Assembly (NCBI RefSeq): GCF_048571125.1
Contig: NZ_CP182343.1
Location: forward strand, 1,178,001 to 1,242,000
Direction: 5' to 3'
Length of the DNA stretch: 64,000 nt
Source of the DNA: Arcobacter siniprincipis
GTDB taxonomy: Bacteria > Campylobacterota > Campylobacteria > Campylobacterales > Arcobacteraceae
Shown here: positions 43,954 through 53,574 of the stretch, one piece after another
Numbering within the stretch: position 1 is the stretch's first letter
Layout: every line of letters starts with the position of its first letter
Notes under the pieces: generated by a model
Database searches by the model: none
The model's input: only the letters and a program-made list of their open reading frames with translations
What the model was told of the DNA's origin: nothing
Translations under genes and position numbers: made by a program

Positions 43954-44916
43954 TTATTTAGCTAAGTTTTGTGCTTCACCTTTTGCAAAGGCAACAATAT
44001 TTTCAAAAGCTATTTTAAAATAGAGTTCATAGCTATTTTTTTCAACATATCCAAGATGTGGAGAACAAAGTACATTTTCTAAACTTAATAAGGGTTCATT
44101 CTCTTTTGTAACTGGTTCATTTTCAAAAACATCTATTGCTGCTCTTTTAGAAGGATTCTTTGAGAACTCTTCATATAAAGCACCACTTTGTACTAATTGG
44201 GCTCGACTAGTATTTACAAATAAAGAGTCAGGTTTCATAAGTTCTAAATCGGCTTTTGTAACACACTCTTTTGTAGCTTCATTTAATCGTAAGTGCAAAG
44301 TAATTATGTCTGATTCCTTAAAAAACTTCTCTTTTGAAGAAGTTGCCTCAAAGCCATGCTCTTTTGCTAAAAGCTGTGACGGTTCTCTTCCTAAAACCAA
44401 AATATTCATACCAAAGGCATTTGCATATTTGGCAATTTTTTGACCAATTTTCCCATATCCCCAAATACCAAGAGTAAGACCATTTAACGTTCTTCCTAAT
44501 CCCAAATTACCAGATTGTTGCCAAATATTTTGTGATAGATTAGAAACATATTCAGGAATATTTCTAGAAGCTGCCATAATCAAACTCCAGCATAATTCAG
44601 ATGGAGCAATAGGTGAACCAATACCTTCTGCAACTTCCACATTATATTTTTTGCATAAGTCAAGATTGATATGGTTGCTTATTTTTCCAGTTTGACTAAT
44701 AAGTTTTAGTTTTGGAAGTTTTGATAAAAGTTCTTCTGTTATAATAGTTCTTTCTCTAATAAGAACTAAAGCATCAAAATCAGCTAACTTGGAAGCTAAT
44801 TCATCGCTATTTGTATAGGTATCATTAAATATTTTCACTTCATAATTAGCTAAAATCTTAAAACAATCAAGATTTTTCACTACATCTTGATAGTCATCTA
44901 ATATTGCTATTTTCAT
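43954..44916 (-). CDS. D-2-hydroxyacid dehydrogenase family protein
   Basis: A 320-residue NAD-dependent dehydrogenase. The cofactor site is GIWGYGKIGQKIAKYANAFG (about 149-168). The catalytic Arg is in NTSRAQLVQ, Glu in DVFENEPV and His in SPHLGYVEKNS, the three-residue set of the family. It resembles the phosphoglycerate-dehydrogenase-like group, but lacks the regulatory ACT domain of SerA, so it is more likely a general D-2-hydroxyacid dehydrogenase. Substrate unknown. A single gene with AAAGGA upstream and a clear terminator downstream. Confidence 0.87.
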   Translation of the reverse strand: MKIAILDDYQDVVKNLDCFKILANYEVKIFNDTYTNSDELASKLADFDALVLIRERTIITEELLSKLPKLKLISQTGKISNHINLDLCKKYNVEVAEGIGSPIAPSELCWSLIMAASRNIPEYVSNLSQNIWQQSGNLGLGRTLNGLTLGIWGYGKIGQKIAKYANAFGMNILVLGREPSQLLAKEHGFEATSSKEKFFKESDIITLHLRLNEATKECVTKADLELMKPDSLFVNTSRAQLVQSGALYEEFSKNPSKRAAIDVFENEPVTKENEPLLSLENVLCSPHLGYVEKNSYELYFKIAFENIVAFAKGEAQNLAK

Positions 44917-45040
44917 TAAATTTCCTTTTATTCCTTTTGTTCATTGTATTTTAACTAATTCAAATAAAAATCAACATATGTAAAGGACAAAGCATTTTTT
45001 TTTGATTATTATTCTAAAATACATTTATAAAAGGATTATT

Positions 45041-45922
45041 TTGACAAATCAGATTAAAGCACATATTTTACTTTTGATTGCTACTTTTTTAGTAGCAGGT
45101 TCATTTATCGCTTCCCAAAAGCTTTCTGGGGTGATTGATCCCATATCTCTTACCCTTTGTCGTTTTGTTTTTGCTTCGATTATCTTAGCTCCACTTATTT
45201 TAATAAATAAAAAATATCGAAGTAAAGTATTATCAACACTTCCAAGGGGTATGATTATTGGATTTTTTTATTCTCTGTATTTTATAGGATTATTCAAAGC
45301 TTTAGAGAGTACAACAGCTTTAAATACAGGAACACTTTTTACTTTGGTACCATTGATTACTGCTGTATTTGCAATCTTTCTACTTAAACAAAAATTTGGT
45401 CTAATGCAGTTTATAACTTATTTAGTAGGTATTATTGGAACTTGTATTGTCATATTTAAAGGAAACTTAGAACTATTTTTAAAGTTTGAATTAAATGAGG
45501 GCGATATTATATTTTTATTTGCAATCATATCTATGTCTTTGTATTCTATATCTACAAAGTTTGTGCATAAAAAAGGTGATGAACTTATTGTATTGGTTTT
45601 TACAACTTTATTAAGTGGAATTATCTGGATGTCAATAGCTTTATTGCTTATGGATATACCTTTACAATGGGGAAAAATATCTGGAGACTTAGTTTATTAT
45701 ATGCTTTATTTGATTATTGGGGCAACTATACTTACTGTTTATTTATATCAGCAAGCATCGATAAATCTTGGTCCCAAAAAAGTCATGGCATATGTTTATA
45801 TAAATCCAGCTTGTATTGCTTTATTGATGTTTATAATCCATGGAGAACTAATTGGAATAAAAGTATTAATTGGTATTTTAATATCTTCTCTAGCCACAAT
45901 TATACTTTTATCAAAGGATTAG
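45041..45922 (+). CDS. EamA/DMT family transporter
   Basis: A 293-residue protein with ten membrane helices in two EamA repeats (LLLIATFLVAGSFIASQKLS begins the first; SLYSISTKFVHKKGDELIVL begins the second). DMT transporters usually export amino acids or other metabolites. The TTG at 45041 with AAAGGA about seven bases upstream is the likely start; an in-frame ATT at 45002 would add 13 poorly supported residues. Substrate unknown. Its 3' end overlaps the convergent LysR gene by four bases. Confidence 0.85.
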   Translation: MTNQIKAHILLLIATFLVAGSFIASQKLSGVIDPISLTLCRFVFASIILAPLILINKKYRSKVLSTLPRGMIIGFFYSLYFIGLFKALESTTALNTGTLFTLVPLITAVFAIFLLKQKFGLMQFITYLVGIIGTCIVIFKGNLELFLKFELNEGDIIFLFAIISMSLYSISTKFVHKKGDELIVLVFTTLLSGIIWMSIALLLMDIPLQWGKISGDLVYYMLYLIIGATILTVYLYQQASINLGPKKVMAYVYINPACIALLMFIIHGELIGIKVLIGILISSLATIILLSKD

Positions 45923-46788
45923 TTTAATTTATCTTTTAAGTACTCTATGAAAGTTTGAAAGAGAAGGTTTTTTTGTTTATCCTTGTGGTAAATTAAATAA
46001 AACTCCCTTTTAAACTCAAAGTTTTTTAGTTTTATTTCAAAGAGTTGTTTACTTTTAAGTTCCTTTTCAACAGCAACTTTTGAGATGGCAGTTATACAAT
46101 CATTATTGTCAATTAGTATTTTTTTAATCTCTTCAAAACCATGCAATTCCATAAAGATATTTAGACTATTTGCATGTTTTCCTAACTTGTTTATAAATAC
46201 TTCTCTAGTTCCAGACCCAACTTCCCTTAGTATCCATTTTTTCTCTATTGTATCTATGTAACTCTCTTTTGGGTAGTTCTTGTCACTAGTTACAATAATA
46301 AGTTCATCTTCATATAACTTTTCTCTTAATATATTTATATGTGTATAATCTGTCTCTATTAGACCTATATCTAATTTGGAATCTAATATTTTTTCTAATA
46401 TTTTTGTTGAATTTATAGTTTCAATATCAAACTTTACATCACTATATAGTGATAAAAAATCATAATAAATATCAGGCATGATATAGTTAGATATAGTTTT
46501 ACTAGCTGCTATTTTCATATGTCCTGCTAGTTTATCTTTTTGAAAAATAGTTTGGGCATCTTTTATTGCTAAATAGTGAGGGTAGGTTGTATCTTTAAAA
46601 AATCTTCCCCTTTCATTTAGTACTAACTTTTTCCCAACTCTATCAAATAGTTGTTCATTTAGCTTCTTTTCTAAAGACTTTATTGCTATTGAGATAGCTG
46701 ATTGACTTATATTTAACTCTTGTGCTACTTGTGTTACTTGTGGATTTTCACTTAGTTTATAGAAAAAATTTAGCTCTTTAAGGGTCAT
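45919..46788 (-). CDS. LysR-family regulator (YeiE-like)
   Basis: A 289-residue LysR-type regulator. The N-terminal winged helix-turn-helix reads QVAQELNISQSAISIAIKSL (about 18-37), and residues about 90-285 are the periplasmic-binding-like effector domain. It is divergent from yeiH with about 100 bases between start codons, the arrangement of YeiE and YeiH in E. coli, where the regulator governs sulfite-related stress genes. It probably represses or activates yeiH and itself. The effector, perhaps a sulfur compound, is inferred. Confidence 0.85.
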   Translation of the reverse strand: MTLKELNFFYKLSENPQVTQVAQELNISQSAISIAIKSLEKKLNEQLFDRVGKKLVLNERGRFFKDTTYPHYLAIKDAQTIFQKDKLAGHMKIAASKTISNYIMPDIYYDFLSLYSDVKFDIETINSTKILEKILDSKLDIGLIETDYTHINILREKLYEDELIIVTSDKNYPKESYIDTIEKKWILREVGSGTREVFINKLGKHANSLNIFMELHGFEEIKKILIDNNDCITAISKVAVEKELKSKQLFEIKLKNFEFKREFYLIYHKDKQKNLLFQTFIEYLKDKLN

Positions 46789-46890
46789 AACCTATCCTTA
46801 TATAAAATATTTATTATTATATTAAAAATAATATATTTTACTTATTAAAATGAGACTGTTATACTTCAAAAAAATAAATAAGGAACTAAG

Positions 46891-47919
46891 ATGTCTTTTA
46901 GTAAACATAATAGAAAAGGAACAATAAATGGAATTATTTTTGTTGCCTTATTCTCTTTATTGGCGATATATATTTCAAATCTAGCAATATTTAAAAATAT
47001 AGGAATAAGCCCATTAATTATAGGTATTGTAATAGGGATGATATATGCCAATACTATAAAAAGTAAATTCCCTCAAACTTGGAATACTGGTATAAAATTC
47101 TCAACAAAAACAATTTTAAGATTGGGTATTGTTCTTTATGGTTTTAGATTGACTTTACAAAACTTACAAGATGTAGGTTTACAAGGATTTACAGTAGCAA
47201 TTTTAGTTGTAAGTTTTACTTTTATAATAGGATATTTTATAGGGGTAAAAATATTAAAGATGGATAAAGAATTAACTATCTTAATTAGTGCAGGAAGTTC
47301 TATTTGTGGAGCAGCTGCAGTTTTAGCCACTGAGTCAGTATTAAAATCACAGGCATACAAAAGTGCAATTGCAGTTTCAACTGTAGTTATCTTTGGAACT
47401 ATAGCTATGTTTTTATACCCTTTTATGTATAAAGCAGGACTTGTACCTTTTGATGCAACTAATATGGGAGTATATATTGGTGGAACACTTCACGAAGTAG
47501 CACATGTAGTAGGTGCTGGTAATGCCATAAGTAGCACAGTGGCAGAAAATGCAGTTATTGTTAAGATGATAAGAGTTATGTTATTAGCTCCATTTTTGAT
47601 AATCTTATCTATATTTATAATTAAAACTGGAATATCAAAAAGTGAAGAGAAAAAGAAAATCACTATTCCTTGGTTTGCAGTTATGTTTATCTTTGTAGTT
47701 ATATTTAATTCTTTTGATTTTATATCTGCAAAAGGTGTAAATCTTATTAATATTTTTGATACTTTTGCTTTAACTATGGCAATGACTGCTTTAGGTATGG
47801 AAACTAGTTTTGATAAGTTTAAAGGTGTGGGATTTAGACCTATTATTTTAGCTTCTATCTTATTTATTTGGTTAGTTTTAGGAGGTTTTTATATAGTTAA
47901 GTTTACCATTGCATTATGA
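46891..47919 (+). CDS. yeiH: YeiH/UPF0324 family membrane protein (putative sulfate exporter)
   Basis: A 342-residue membrane protein with about ten helices. Typical YeiH phrases are present: LRLGIVLYGFRLTLQNLQDVG, AGSSICGAAAVLATESVLKS, GGTLHEVAHVVGAGNAISST and AENAVIVKMIRVMLLAP. The family is annotated as a putative sulfate exporter, though the transported solute has not been firmly shown. It has AAGGAACTAAG before its ATG. The divergent LysR gene is the likely regulator. Confidence 0.88.
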   Translation: MSFSKHNRKGTINGIIFVALFSLLAIYISNLAIFKNIGISPLIIGIVIGMIYANTIKSKFPQTWNTGIKFSTKTILRLGIVLYGFRLTLQNLQDVGLQGFTVAILVVSFTFIIGYFIGVKILKMDKELTILISAGSSICGAAAVLATESVLKSQAYKSAIAVSTVVIFGTIAMFLYPFMYKAGLVPFDATNMGVYIGGTLHEVAHVVGAGNAISSTVAENAVIVKMIRVMLLAPFLIILSIFIIKTGISKSEEKKKITIPWFAVMFIFVVIFNSFDFISAKGVNLINIFDTFALTMAMTALGMETSFDKFKGVGFRPIILASILFIWLVLGGFYIVKFTIAL

Positions 47920-47922
47920 ATT

Positions 47923-47971
47923 TATACTAATTAATTAAAAGCACACTTTTTACAAACTTAATTAGTATAAT
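47923..47971 (+). promoter_or_regulatory. Inverted repeat and -10 element upstream of aspA
   Basis: Twelve-base arms TATACTAATTAA (47923-47934) and TTAATTAGTATA (47958-47969) are separated by 23 bases. The right arm overlaps TATAAT (47966-47971), 32 bases before the aspA start. It may act as an operator at the aspA promoter, or as a hairpin ending the yeiH transcript. Confidence 0.5.
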
Positions 47972-48003
47972 ATTTGTTAATTTAAATTATAAAAAGAGGG
48001 GCT

Positions 48004-49416
48004 ATGCAAACTTTACACAGAATAGAAAAAGATTTTTTAGGCGAAAAAGAGATTCCTTTAGATAAGTATTATGGGATACAAACATTAAGAGCAAAAGAGA
48101 ATTTTTATATTACGAAAACAGATATATCATTATTTCCAAATTTTATAAAATCACTTGCAAGAGTAAAAAAAGCTTGTGCATTAACAAACTTTGAGTTAGG
48201 GGACTTATCGGATGCTCAAAGAGATGCAATAGTTCAAGCTTGTAATGAGATTATTGATGGGAAATTTCATGATCAGTTTATAGTAGATCCAATCCAAGGG
48301 GGAGCTGGAACTTCTACAAATATGAATGCAAATGAAGTAATTGCAAATAGAGCTTTAGAAATTATGGGAAAACCAAAAAGTGCATATGAATTTATTCATC
48401 CAAATAATCATATAAATATGAGTCAATCTACAAATGATGTATATCCAACAGCAATAAAACTTACACTTCATGAACTAATTTATAAACTAAAAGATTCGTT
48501 GAGATTTTTAAGAGATTGTTTTGAAGAAAAATCAATTGAATTTAAAGATGTACTTAAAATGGGAAGAACTCAGCTTCAAGATGCGGTTCCTATGACACTA
48601 GGACAAGAGTTTAAAACTTATGCAGTTATGATTGATGAAGATATTTATAGACTAAGAGATGCCCAAACACTTTTAAAAGAGGTAAATCTAGGAGCAACAG
48701 CTATTGGTACTGGTATAAACTCAAAAGCTACATATCAAAGAAAAGTAATAAGTAATCTAAGAGAAGTAACAGGAGTTGATTATGTTGCAGCTGGAGATTT
48801 AATTGAAGCTACTCAAGATACAGGTGCTTTTGTTCATATCTCAGGAATACTAAAAAGAGTTGCAATTAAAGTTTCTAAAATATGTAATGACCTTAGACTT
48901 TTAAGTTCAGGGCCAAGAGCAGGATTCAATGAAATAAATCTTCCTCCAATGCAACCTGGAAGTTCAATCATGCCTGGAAAAGTAAATCCAGTTATCCCTG
49001 AAGTTGTAAATCAAGTTGCCTTTGAAGTAATAGGTGCAGATACTACTATCTCTATTGCTTGTGAAGGTGGACAATTACAGCTTAATGTATTTGAACCAAT
49101 TATTGCATATAAACTATTCACTTCTATTAATATGATGAGAAGAGCATTTTATACTTTAGGTGAAAAATGTGTTAAAGGTATTACAGCAAATGAAGATGTT
49201 TGTATGAATAATATCTTAAACTCTGTTACTTTAGTAACTTGTTTAAATCCAATCTTAGGATATGAAAAAAGTTCAGCAATTGCAAAAGAAGCTTTAGCAA
49301 CAAATAAAAGAGTATATGACCTTATTTTAGAGCAAGAATTATTTACAAAAGAAGAATTAGATGAGTTATTAAAACCTGAAAATATGGTAAATAACTTAAT
49401 AAAGGAAGTTCAATGA
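48004..49416 (+). CDS. aspA: Aspartate ammonia-lyase
   Basis: A 470-residue enzyme of the fumarase/aspartase superfamily that splits L-aspartate into fumarate and ammonia, feeding fumarate to respiration. The signature loop is GSSIMPGKVNP (about 319-329); GGAGTSTNMNANEV, NMSQSTNDVYPTA and KMGRTQLQDAVPMT are the other conserved regions. These, with FHDQFIVDPIQGG, favour aspartase over fumarase. Start ATG has GAGGGG upstream. It overlaps the downstream asparaginase gene by four bases (ATGA), a pair that would take asparagine to aspartate to fumarate. Confidence 0.93.
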   Translation: MQTLHRIEKDFLGEKEIPLDKYYGIQTLRAKENFYITKTDISLFPNFIKSLARVKKACALTNFELGDLSDAQRDAIVQACNEIIDGKFHDQFIVDPIQGGAGTSTNMNANEVIANRALEIMGKPKSAYEFIHPNNHINMSQSTNDVYPTAIKLTLHELIYKLKDSLRFLRDCFEEKSIEFKDVLKMGRTQLQDAVPMTLGQEFKTYAVMIDEDIYRLRDAQTLLKEVNLGATAIGTGINSKATYQRKVISNLREVTGVDYVAAGDLIEATQDTGAFVHISGILKRVAIKVSKICNDLRLLSSGPRAGFNEINLPPMQPGSSIMPGKVNPVIPEVVNQVAFEVIGADTTISIACEGGQLQLNVFEPIIAYKLFTSINMMRRAFYTLGEKCVKGITANEDVCMNNILNSVTLVTCLNPILGYEKSSAIAKEALATNKRVYDLILEQELFTKEELDELLKPENMVNNLIKEVQ

Positions 49417-49904
49417 AAATCACTGTTTTAAATACTGGTGGAACTTTTAATAAAAGATATAACCCTATCAAAGGTGAACTTGAAGTTCCTCCTGATAATG
49501 TAGCATTGGACAAGATAATTAAATCTTGTCACAATGTAACTTTTGATATTAAAAATATAGTCTCTAAAGATAGTTTGTATTTTACAGATGAAGATAGAGA
49601 GACTATTCTAGAAGAAGTTCAAAATAGTACAAGTGATAAAATTATAATCATACATGGAACTGATACTGTTGATTTAACTTCAAAATTCTTTGATGGAAAG
49701 ATTGAAGGAAAAGTAATAGTTTTCACAGGTGCTATGGTTCCTATGAGTATTGATGAGGTTGAAGCTACTATGAATTTTTCACAAGCTTTAGGATTCTTAA
49801 ATGCTGAGGTAAAATCTGGTATTTATATCTCTATGCATGGGGTTGTAGTTGAGTACAGTAGACTAAAAAAAGATAGATCTGTAGGACAATTTTTAATTAA
49901 TTAG
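49413..49904 (+). CDS. Half-length asparaginase-domain protein
   Basis: A 163-residue protein covering only the N-terminal domain of L-asparaginase (usual length about 330). It keeps both catalytic blocks: LNTGGTFNKRY near residue 5 with the first Thr nucleophile position, and IHGTDTVDLT near residue 85. The C-terminal domain that completes the active site between subunits is absent, and the gene ends with a normal stop with no sign of a downstream remnant. It overlaps aspA by four bases with AAAGGA in front. Small one-domain forms exist in other bacteria; activity on asparagine is inference. Confidence 0.8.
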   Translation: MKITVLNTGGTFNKRYNPIKGELEVPPDNVALDKIIKSCHNVTFDIKNIVSKDSLYFTDEDRETILEEVQNSTSDKIIIIHGTDTVDLTSKFFDGKIEGKVIVFTGAMVPMSIDEVEATMNFSQALGFLNAEVKSGIYISMHGVVVEYSRLKKDRSVGQFLIN

Positions 49905-49918
49905 CTATATTTAATAAA

Positions 49919-49957
49919 GTTTCATTATAATTGTATCACTTGAAACAATTATGAAAC
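49919..49957 (+). promoter_or_regulatory. Imperfect hairpin and TATAAT before the kinase gene
   Basis: GTTTCAT (49919-49925) pairs with ATGAAAC (49951-49957), and ATTGT inside pairs with ACAAT. TATAAT lies at 49926-49931, 37 bases before the ATG of the next gene. It may end the aspA transcript, or be the kinase promoter with an operator. Confidence 0.4.
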
Positions 49958-49967
49958 AGGTAGATAA

Positions 49968-52577
49968 ATGCTTATTAAAAATAAAAAGAAATACACTTTA
50001 ACAGATATAGAGCGATTATATTCGCAAATACCACTTATATTTATAATTGTAATCGCTTTATTATCTTTTCTTATTACTTTTTTTATTTTGGATTCTAAAC
50101 AAAGTAGAGAAATAGACCTTTTAAAACAGAAATACTCTTTAAACTACGAATTTACTAAAAAAGAAGAGATAACTACATTTACATCTTATATAGATAAAAA
50201 ACTAAAAAACAGCTTTTCCCAAGAAGAAATACACCTTAAAAATATCACTTATAAAGTAGTTGGATTTATACAAGCAAATAAATTAAAAGATAAAAAAAAC
50301 TTAGATAGCTATATAAAAAATATAGAAAATACAAACGACTTAAATATTGTAATTTTTACAAAAGATGACTTAAAAATTTTATATGGTGAAAGTTCTATTT
50401 TATATTTGCAAAATCTTATTTATAGTTATAAAGATAAAAAATATAAAGAGTTTATTTTAAAATATATATATTCACAAGGCAATGATAATCTTCAATATTG
50501 GAAAGATGATGTTGCAAGAACAGTAAGGTTGAGTTTTTTTGATAAAGTAACTATTAATAAGAAAGAGTATTTTATAGGTTCATTTTCTACAATTAATTCA
50601 ATCAAAGAGATTACTAAAACTGCTATCATAAATGCAATTAATACAAAAAAATTTCCAATATGGTTTTATGATATTATTTCTCAAAAGACTTATAATTTTA
50701 ATGGGAATAAAAAGTATGAAGACTCAAGTGAATTATTTAAAAATAAGAAATATAATAAATCATACAAAATTATAAAACATTATTTGAACAATTTTGATTA
50801 TAGTGATGAGTTTAAAAACTTTAGTTATTTTTATGATAAATTTGACTTTTTAGTCTCTAGCTTTTATGATAAAAGTATTATTGAAAACCAACTAAAAGAT
50901 ACAATTTATAAAATCAAAAAAGATTATAGAACCTTGTTATTTAGAATCTTTATTTATATTTTAATAGGTGCTGGATTTCTTATTTTACTTACTTATCTTT
51001 TTACAAGTTTTATTAAAAATATCATTACAGAATACAATGATGAACTTGAAGATAGAAGAGTATCTCTAATACATTGGAAAAAAAGATTTGAGTTGGCAAT
51101 TATTGCCTCAAATGATGGTTTGTGGGATATAGATTTTAAGACTAAAAAAATATATTTTTCAGATAAATGGTTAGATATGTTTGGATATAAAAAGGATGAA
51201 CTAATTACATTTTCTGATTGGTTTGAGTTGATTCACAATGAAGATAAAGTAAATGTAGAAAAACTATTTGATAAAATATTTGCAAAAGCAGATGATACAT
51301 TTGTTTGTGAATATAGATTAAAAACAAAAAGTGAAGGCTTTAAATGGGTACTTGCAAGGGGTAAATCTTTTGTTGATGAAAATAATGAATTAGATAGAAT
51401 GCTTATGATGTCTATGGATATAGACAAAAATAAAAGAATGAAAAAAGAGTTATTGGATATTGAACTTTTAGTTGAAGATGGAAAAATCGTAATCTTTAAA
51501 CTTGTCAATAATGAAAATCTATCTGTTCAATATATCTCAAATAGTATTCAAACTTTTGGCTTTAGTAAAAATATGTTTGAAAAAGAGAATATGAGATTTA
51601 TGAATCTTATTCATAAAGAAGATGTGGCAAGTGTACAAGTTGCTATTAATGCAGCAGTAAAAAAAGATCTGCCAAACTTCACTTTTACTTGTAGAATGAT
51701 AAATGCTGCAAATGAAGTAAGATGGATATCAAGTAGGGTAATTCTTATTAAAAACCACTCAGGACAAGTAAGTCACTTCTATGGGTATTTAAACGACATC
51801 ACAAAAATAAAGCTAAGTGAAGAGGAACTTAAATTAAAAGTTGAAGATGAACTTGCTAAAAATAGAGAAAAAGATAGAATCCTAATTCAACAAAACAAAT
51901 TAGCAGCCATGGGAGAGATGCTTGGAAATATCGCTCACCAATGGAGACAACCACTTAATAATGTCTCTTTGATACTTCAATTTTTAAGGGATAATTATAA
52001 AAATAAAGATGTAAGTGATGAAAAACTTGATAAGTTTATGAATAAAGCAAATCAACATATAGAGTATATGAGTGAGACAATTGATGATTTTAGAAACTTC
52101 TATAAACCTTCAAAATCAAAAAATGAGTTTTATGTAAATGAGTGTATTAATACTTTGCTTTACATGGTAAAAAATCAATATGAAATTCAAAATATAAAAA
52201 TAAATTTTGAGTATGAAGAAGTAAAAATAACAAACTATGAAAATGAACTAAAACAAGCTTTATTAAATATCTTAAATAATGCAAAAGATGCTTTATTGAT
52301 GAAAAAAGAGAAAGAAAGCTTTGAGGCACATATTAATATATCTTTGAAAAAAGATAATGAAAAAATGAATTTAGAAATAACTAATAATGGTGGAAATATA
52401 GATGAAGAGATTTTATACAAAATCTTCGAACCATATTTTACAACAAAGTTTGAGATGCAAGGTACTGGAATAGGTCTTTACATGACAAAATCAATTATAG
52501 AAACTAATATGAAAGGAAAAATTGAAGTAGAAAATATAAGTGAGGGTGTGAAGTTTATTATCACACTAAATATTTAA
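49968..52577 (+). CDS. Sensor histidine kinase with periplasmic sensor and two PAS domains
   Basis: An 869-residue kinase. Membrane helices at about 20-41 and 323-347 frame a periplasmic domain of about 280 residues of probable double-Cache type. Two PAS/PAC units follow (about 370-490, with WDIDFKTKKIYFSDKWLDMF, and 497-615), then the kinase core with His657 in AHQWRQPL, N box NILNNAKDAL and GTGIGLYM. A regulator gene follows after 16 bases and is the likely partner. The stimulus is unknown; PAS domains allow redox or small-ligand sensing. Confidence 0.88.
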   Translation: MLIKNKKKYTLTDIERLYSQIPLIFIIVIALLSFLITFFILDSKQSREIDLLKQKYSLNYEFTKKEEITTFTSYIDKKLKNSFSQEEIHLKNITYKVVGFIQANKLKDKKNLDSYIKNIENTNDLNIVIFTKDDLKILYGESSILYLQNLIYSYKDKKYKEFILKYIYSQGNDNLQYWKDDVARTVRLSFFDKVTINKKEYFIGSFSTINSIKEITKTAIINAINTKKFPIWFYDIISQKTYNFNGNKKYEDSSELFKNKKYNKSYKIIKHYLNNFDYSDEFKNFSYFYDKFDFLVSSFYDKSIIENQLKDTIYKIKKDYRTLLFRIFIYILIGAGFLILLTYLFTSFIKNIITEYNDELEDRRVSLIHWKKRFELAIIASNDGLWDIDFKTKKIYFSDKWLDMFGYKKDELITFSDWFELIHNEDKVNVEKLFDKIFAKADDTFVCEYRLKTKSEGFKWVLARGKSFVDENNELDRMLMMSMDIDKNKRMKKELLDIELLVEDGKIVIFKLVNNENLSVQYISNSIQTFGFSKNMFEKENMRFMNLIHKEDVASVQVAINAAVKKDLPNFTFTCRMINAANEVRWISSRVILIKNHSGQVSHFYGYLNDITKIKLSEEELKLKVEDELAKNREKDRILIQQNKLAAMGEMLGNIAHQWRQPLNNVSLILQFLRDNYKNKDVSDEKLDKFMNKANQHIEYMSETIDDFRNFYKPSKSKNEFYVNECINTLLYMVKNQYEIQNIKINFEYEEVKITNYENELKQALLNILNNAKDALLMKKEKESFEAHINISLKKDNEKMNLEITNNGGNIDEEILYKIFEPYFTTKFEMQGTGIGLYMTKSIIETNMKGKIEVENISEGVKFIITLNI

Positions 52578-52593
52578 CTTCATAGGATAACAA

Positions 52594-53304
52594 ATGAGCG
52601 AATATATTACAAGAGTATTATTAGTTGAAGATGAAGAGGACGCAAGGGAGATATTAAGTTTCTATCTTGATACAGTTTTTGATGAAGTAAAAATTGCCTG
52701 TGATGGAGAAGAAGGATTTGACTTGTATGAAAAAGCATACAATGAAAATAAAACTTTTGACTTAGTTCTAACAGATATCCAAATGCCAAATGTAGATGGA
52801 CTAACTATGATTGAAAATATCACAAGAGTAAATGAAAATCAAAAGTTCATAATAGTCTCAGCATACAAAGATGAAGAGTATCTTTTCAAATCAATAAACC
52901 TAAATGTCATTTCATATTTTGTAAAACCTTTGGAAGTAAAGAATATGATGGTGATGTTAAAGAAAGTAAAATCAAAAGTCCTAGAAGATAAATCAAATAT
53001 AGTAGTTGAGGATGAATTAGTAGTTTTAAATAGTACATATAAATATAACAGAAAAACTAAACAACTTTATAAAAATGATGAGTTGGTTGATTTGACAAAA
53101 AAAGAGAAACTTCTAATCGAAGCTCTTGCAAAAAATATAAAAGTGATAAAAACAAAAGAGTACTTAAAAGAGTTTATTTGGAATGATATCAATACTTCTG
53201 ATGCTACTATGCGTACGGTTATAAAAAGGGTTAAAGATAAGATTGCTGATGATGATTTTATTGTTTCTAAGAAGGGGTTGGGGTATTTGATTGAGAGGGG
53301 GTGA
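52594..53304 (+). CDS. OmpR-type response regulator, partner of the kinase at 49968
   Basis: A 236-residue regulator. The receiver has acidic residues Glu12/Asp13, phospho-acceptor Asp61 (VLTDIQMP), Ser89 in the Thr/Ser position and Lys111 (FVKPL). The C-terminal winged helix (about 145-234; LTKKEKLLIEALAKN, then SKKGLGYLIERG) is of the Trans_reg_C type. It is co-transcribed with the kinase. Targets are not visible, but the lipid cluster downstream, with palindromes in its 270-base upstream region, is a candidate. Confidence 0.88.
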   Translation: MSEYITRVLLVEDEEDAREILSFYLDTVFDEVKIACDGEEGFDLYEKAYNENKTFDLVLTDIQMPNVDGLTMIENITRVNENQKFIIVSAYKDEEYLFKSINLNVISYFVKPLEVKNMMVMLKKVKSKVLEDKSNIVVEDELVVLNSTYKYNRKTKQLYKNDELVDLTKKEKLLIEALAKNIKVIKTKEYLKEFIWNDINTSDATMRTVIKRVKDKIADDDFIVSKKGLGYLIERG

Positions 53305-53574
53305 TTAGAAATTGCCATGCACTCCTGATATATTTATCATGTTGATATGCCATTAAGGATATATGTCAATAATCTAATATTAAAATTATATAAAAAGATT
53401 GTAAATATTACAAAAAATATTGTAATATGAAATATTTTTATTTAAAAGAGCTTATTTTAGGTATTTATTTATATTTAATTGGTTAACATCTTAAGTGTAA
53501 AACTATTAGGTAGTTTTAGATGTATTTAATGCATAATGTATTACTAATAAGTAGTTATACATTAAAGGATAAAT
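53305..53574. promoter_or_regulatory. Upstream region of the lipid cluster with stacked inverted repeats
   Basis: A 270-base gap. It holds TTGTAA-ATA-TTACAA (53399-53413), a 9-bp repeat ATATTACAA/TTGTAATAT (53405-53413 and 53420-53428) sharing one arm with it, and TAATGTAT/ATACATTA (53534-53541 and 53557-53564) immediately before an AAAGGA site. Repeated TTGTAA half sites suggest binding of a dimeric regulator. No gene is seen here. Confidence 0.5.
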
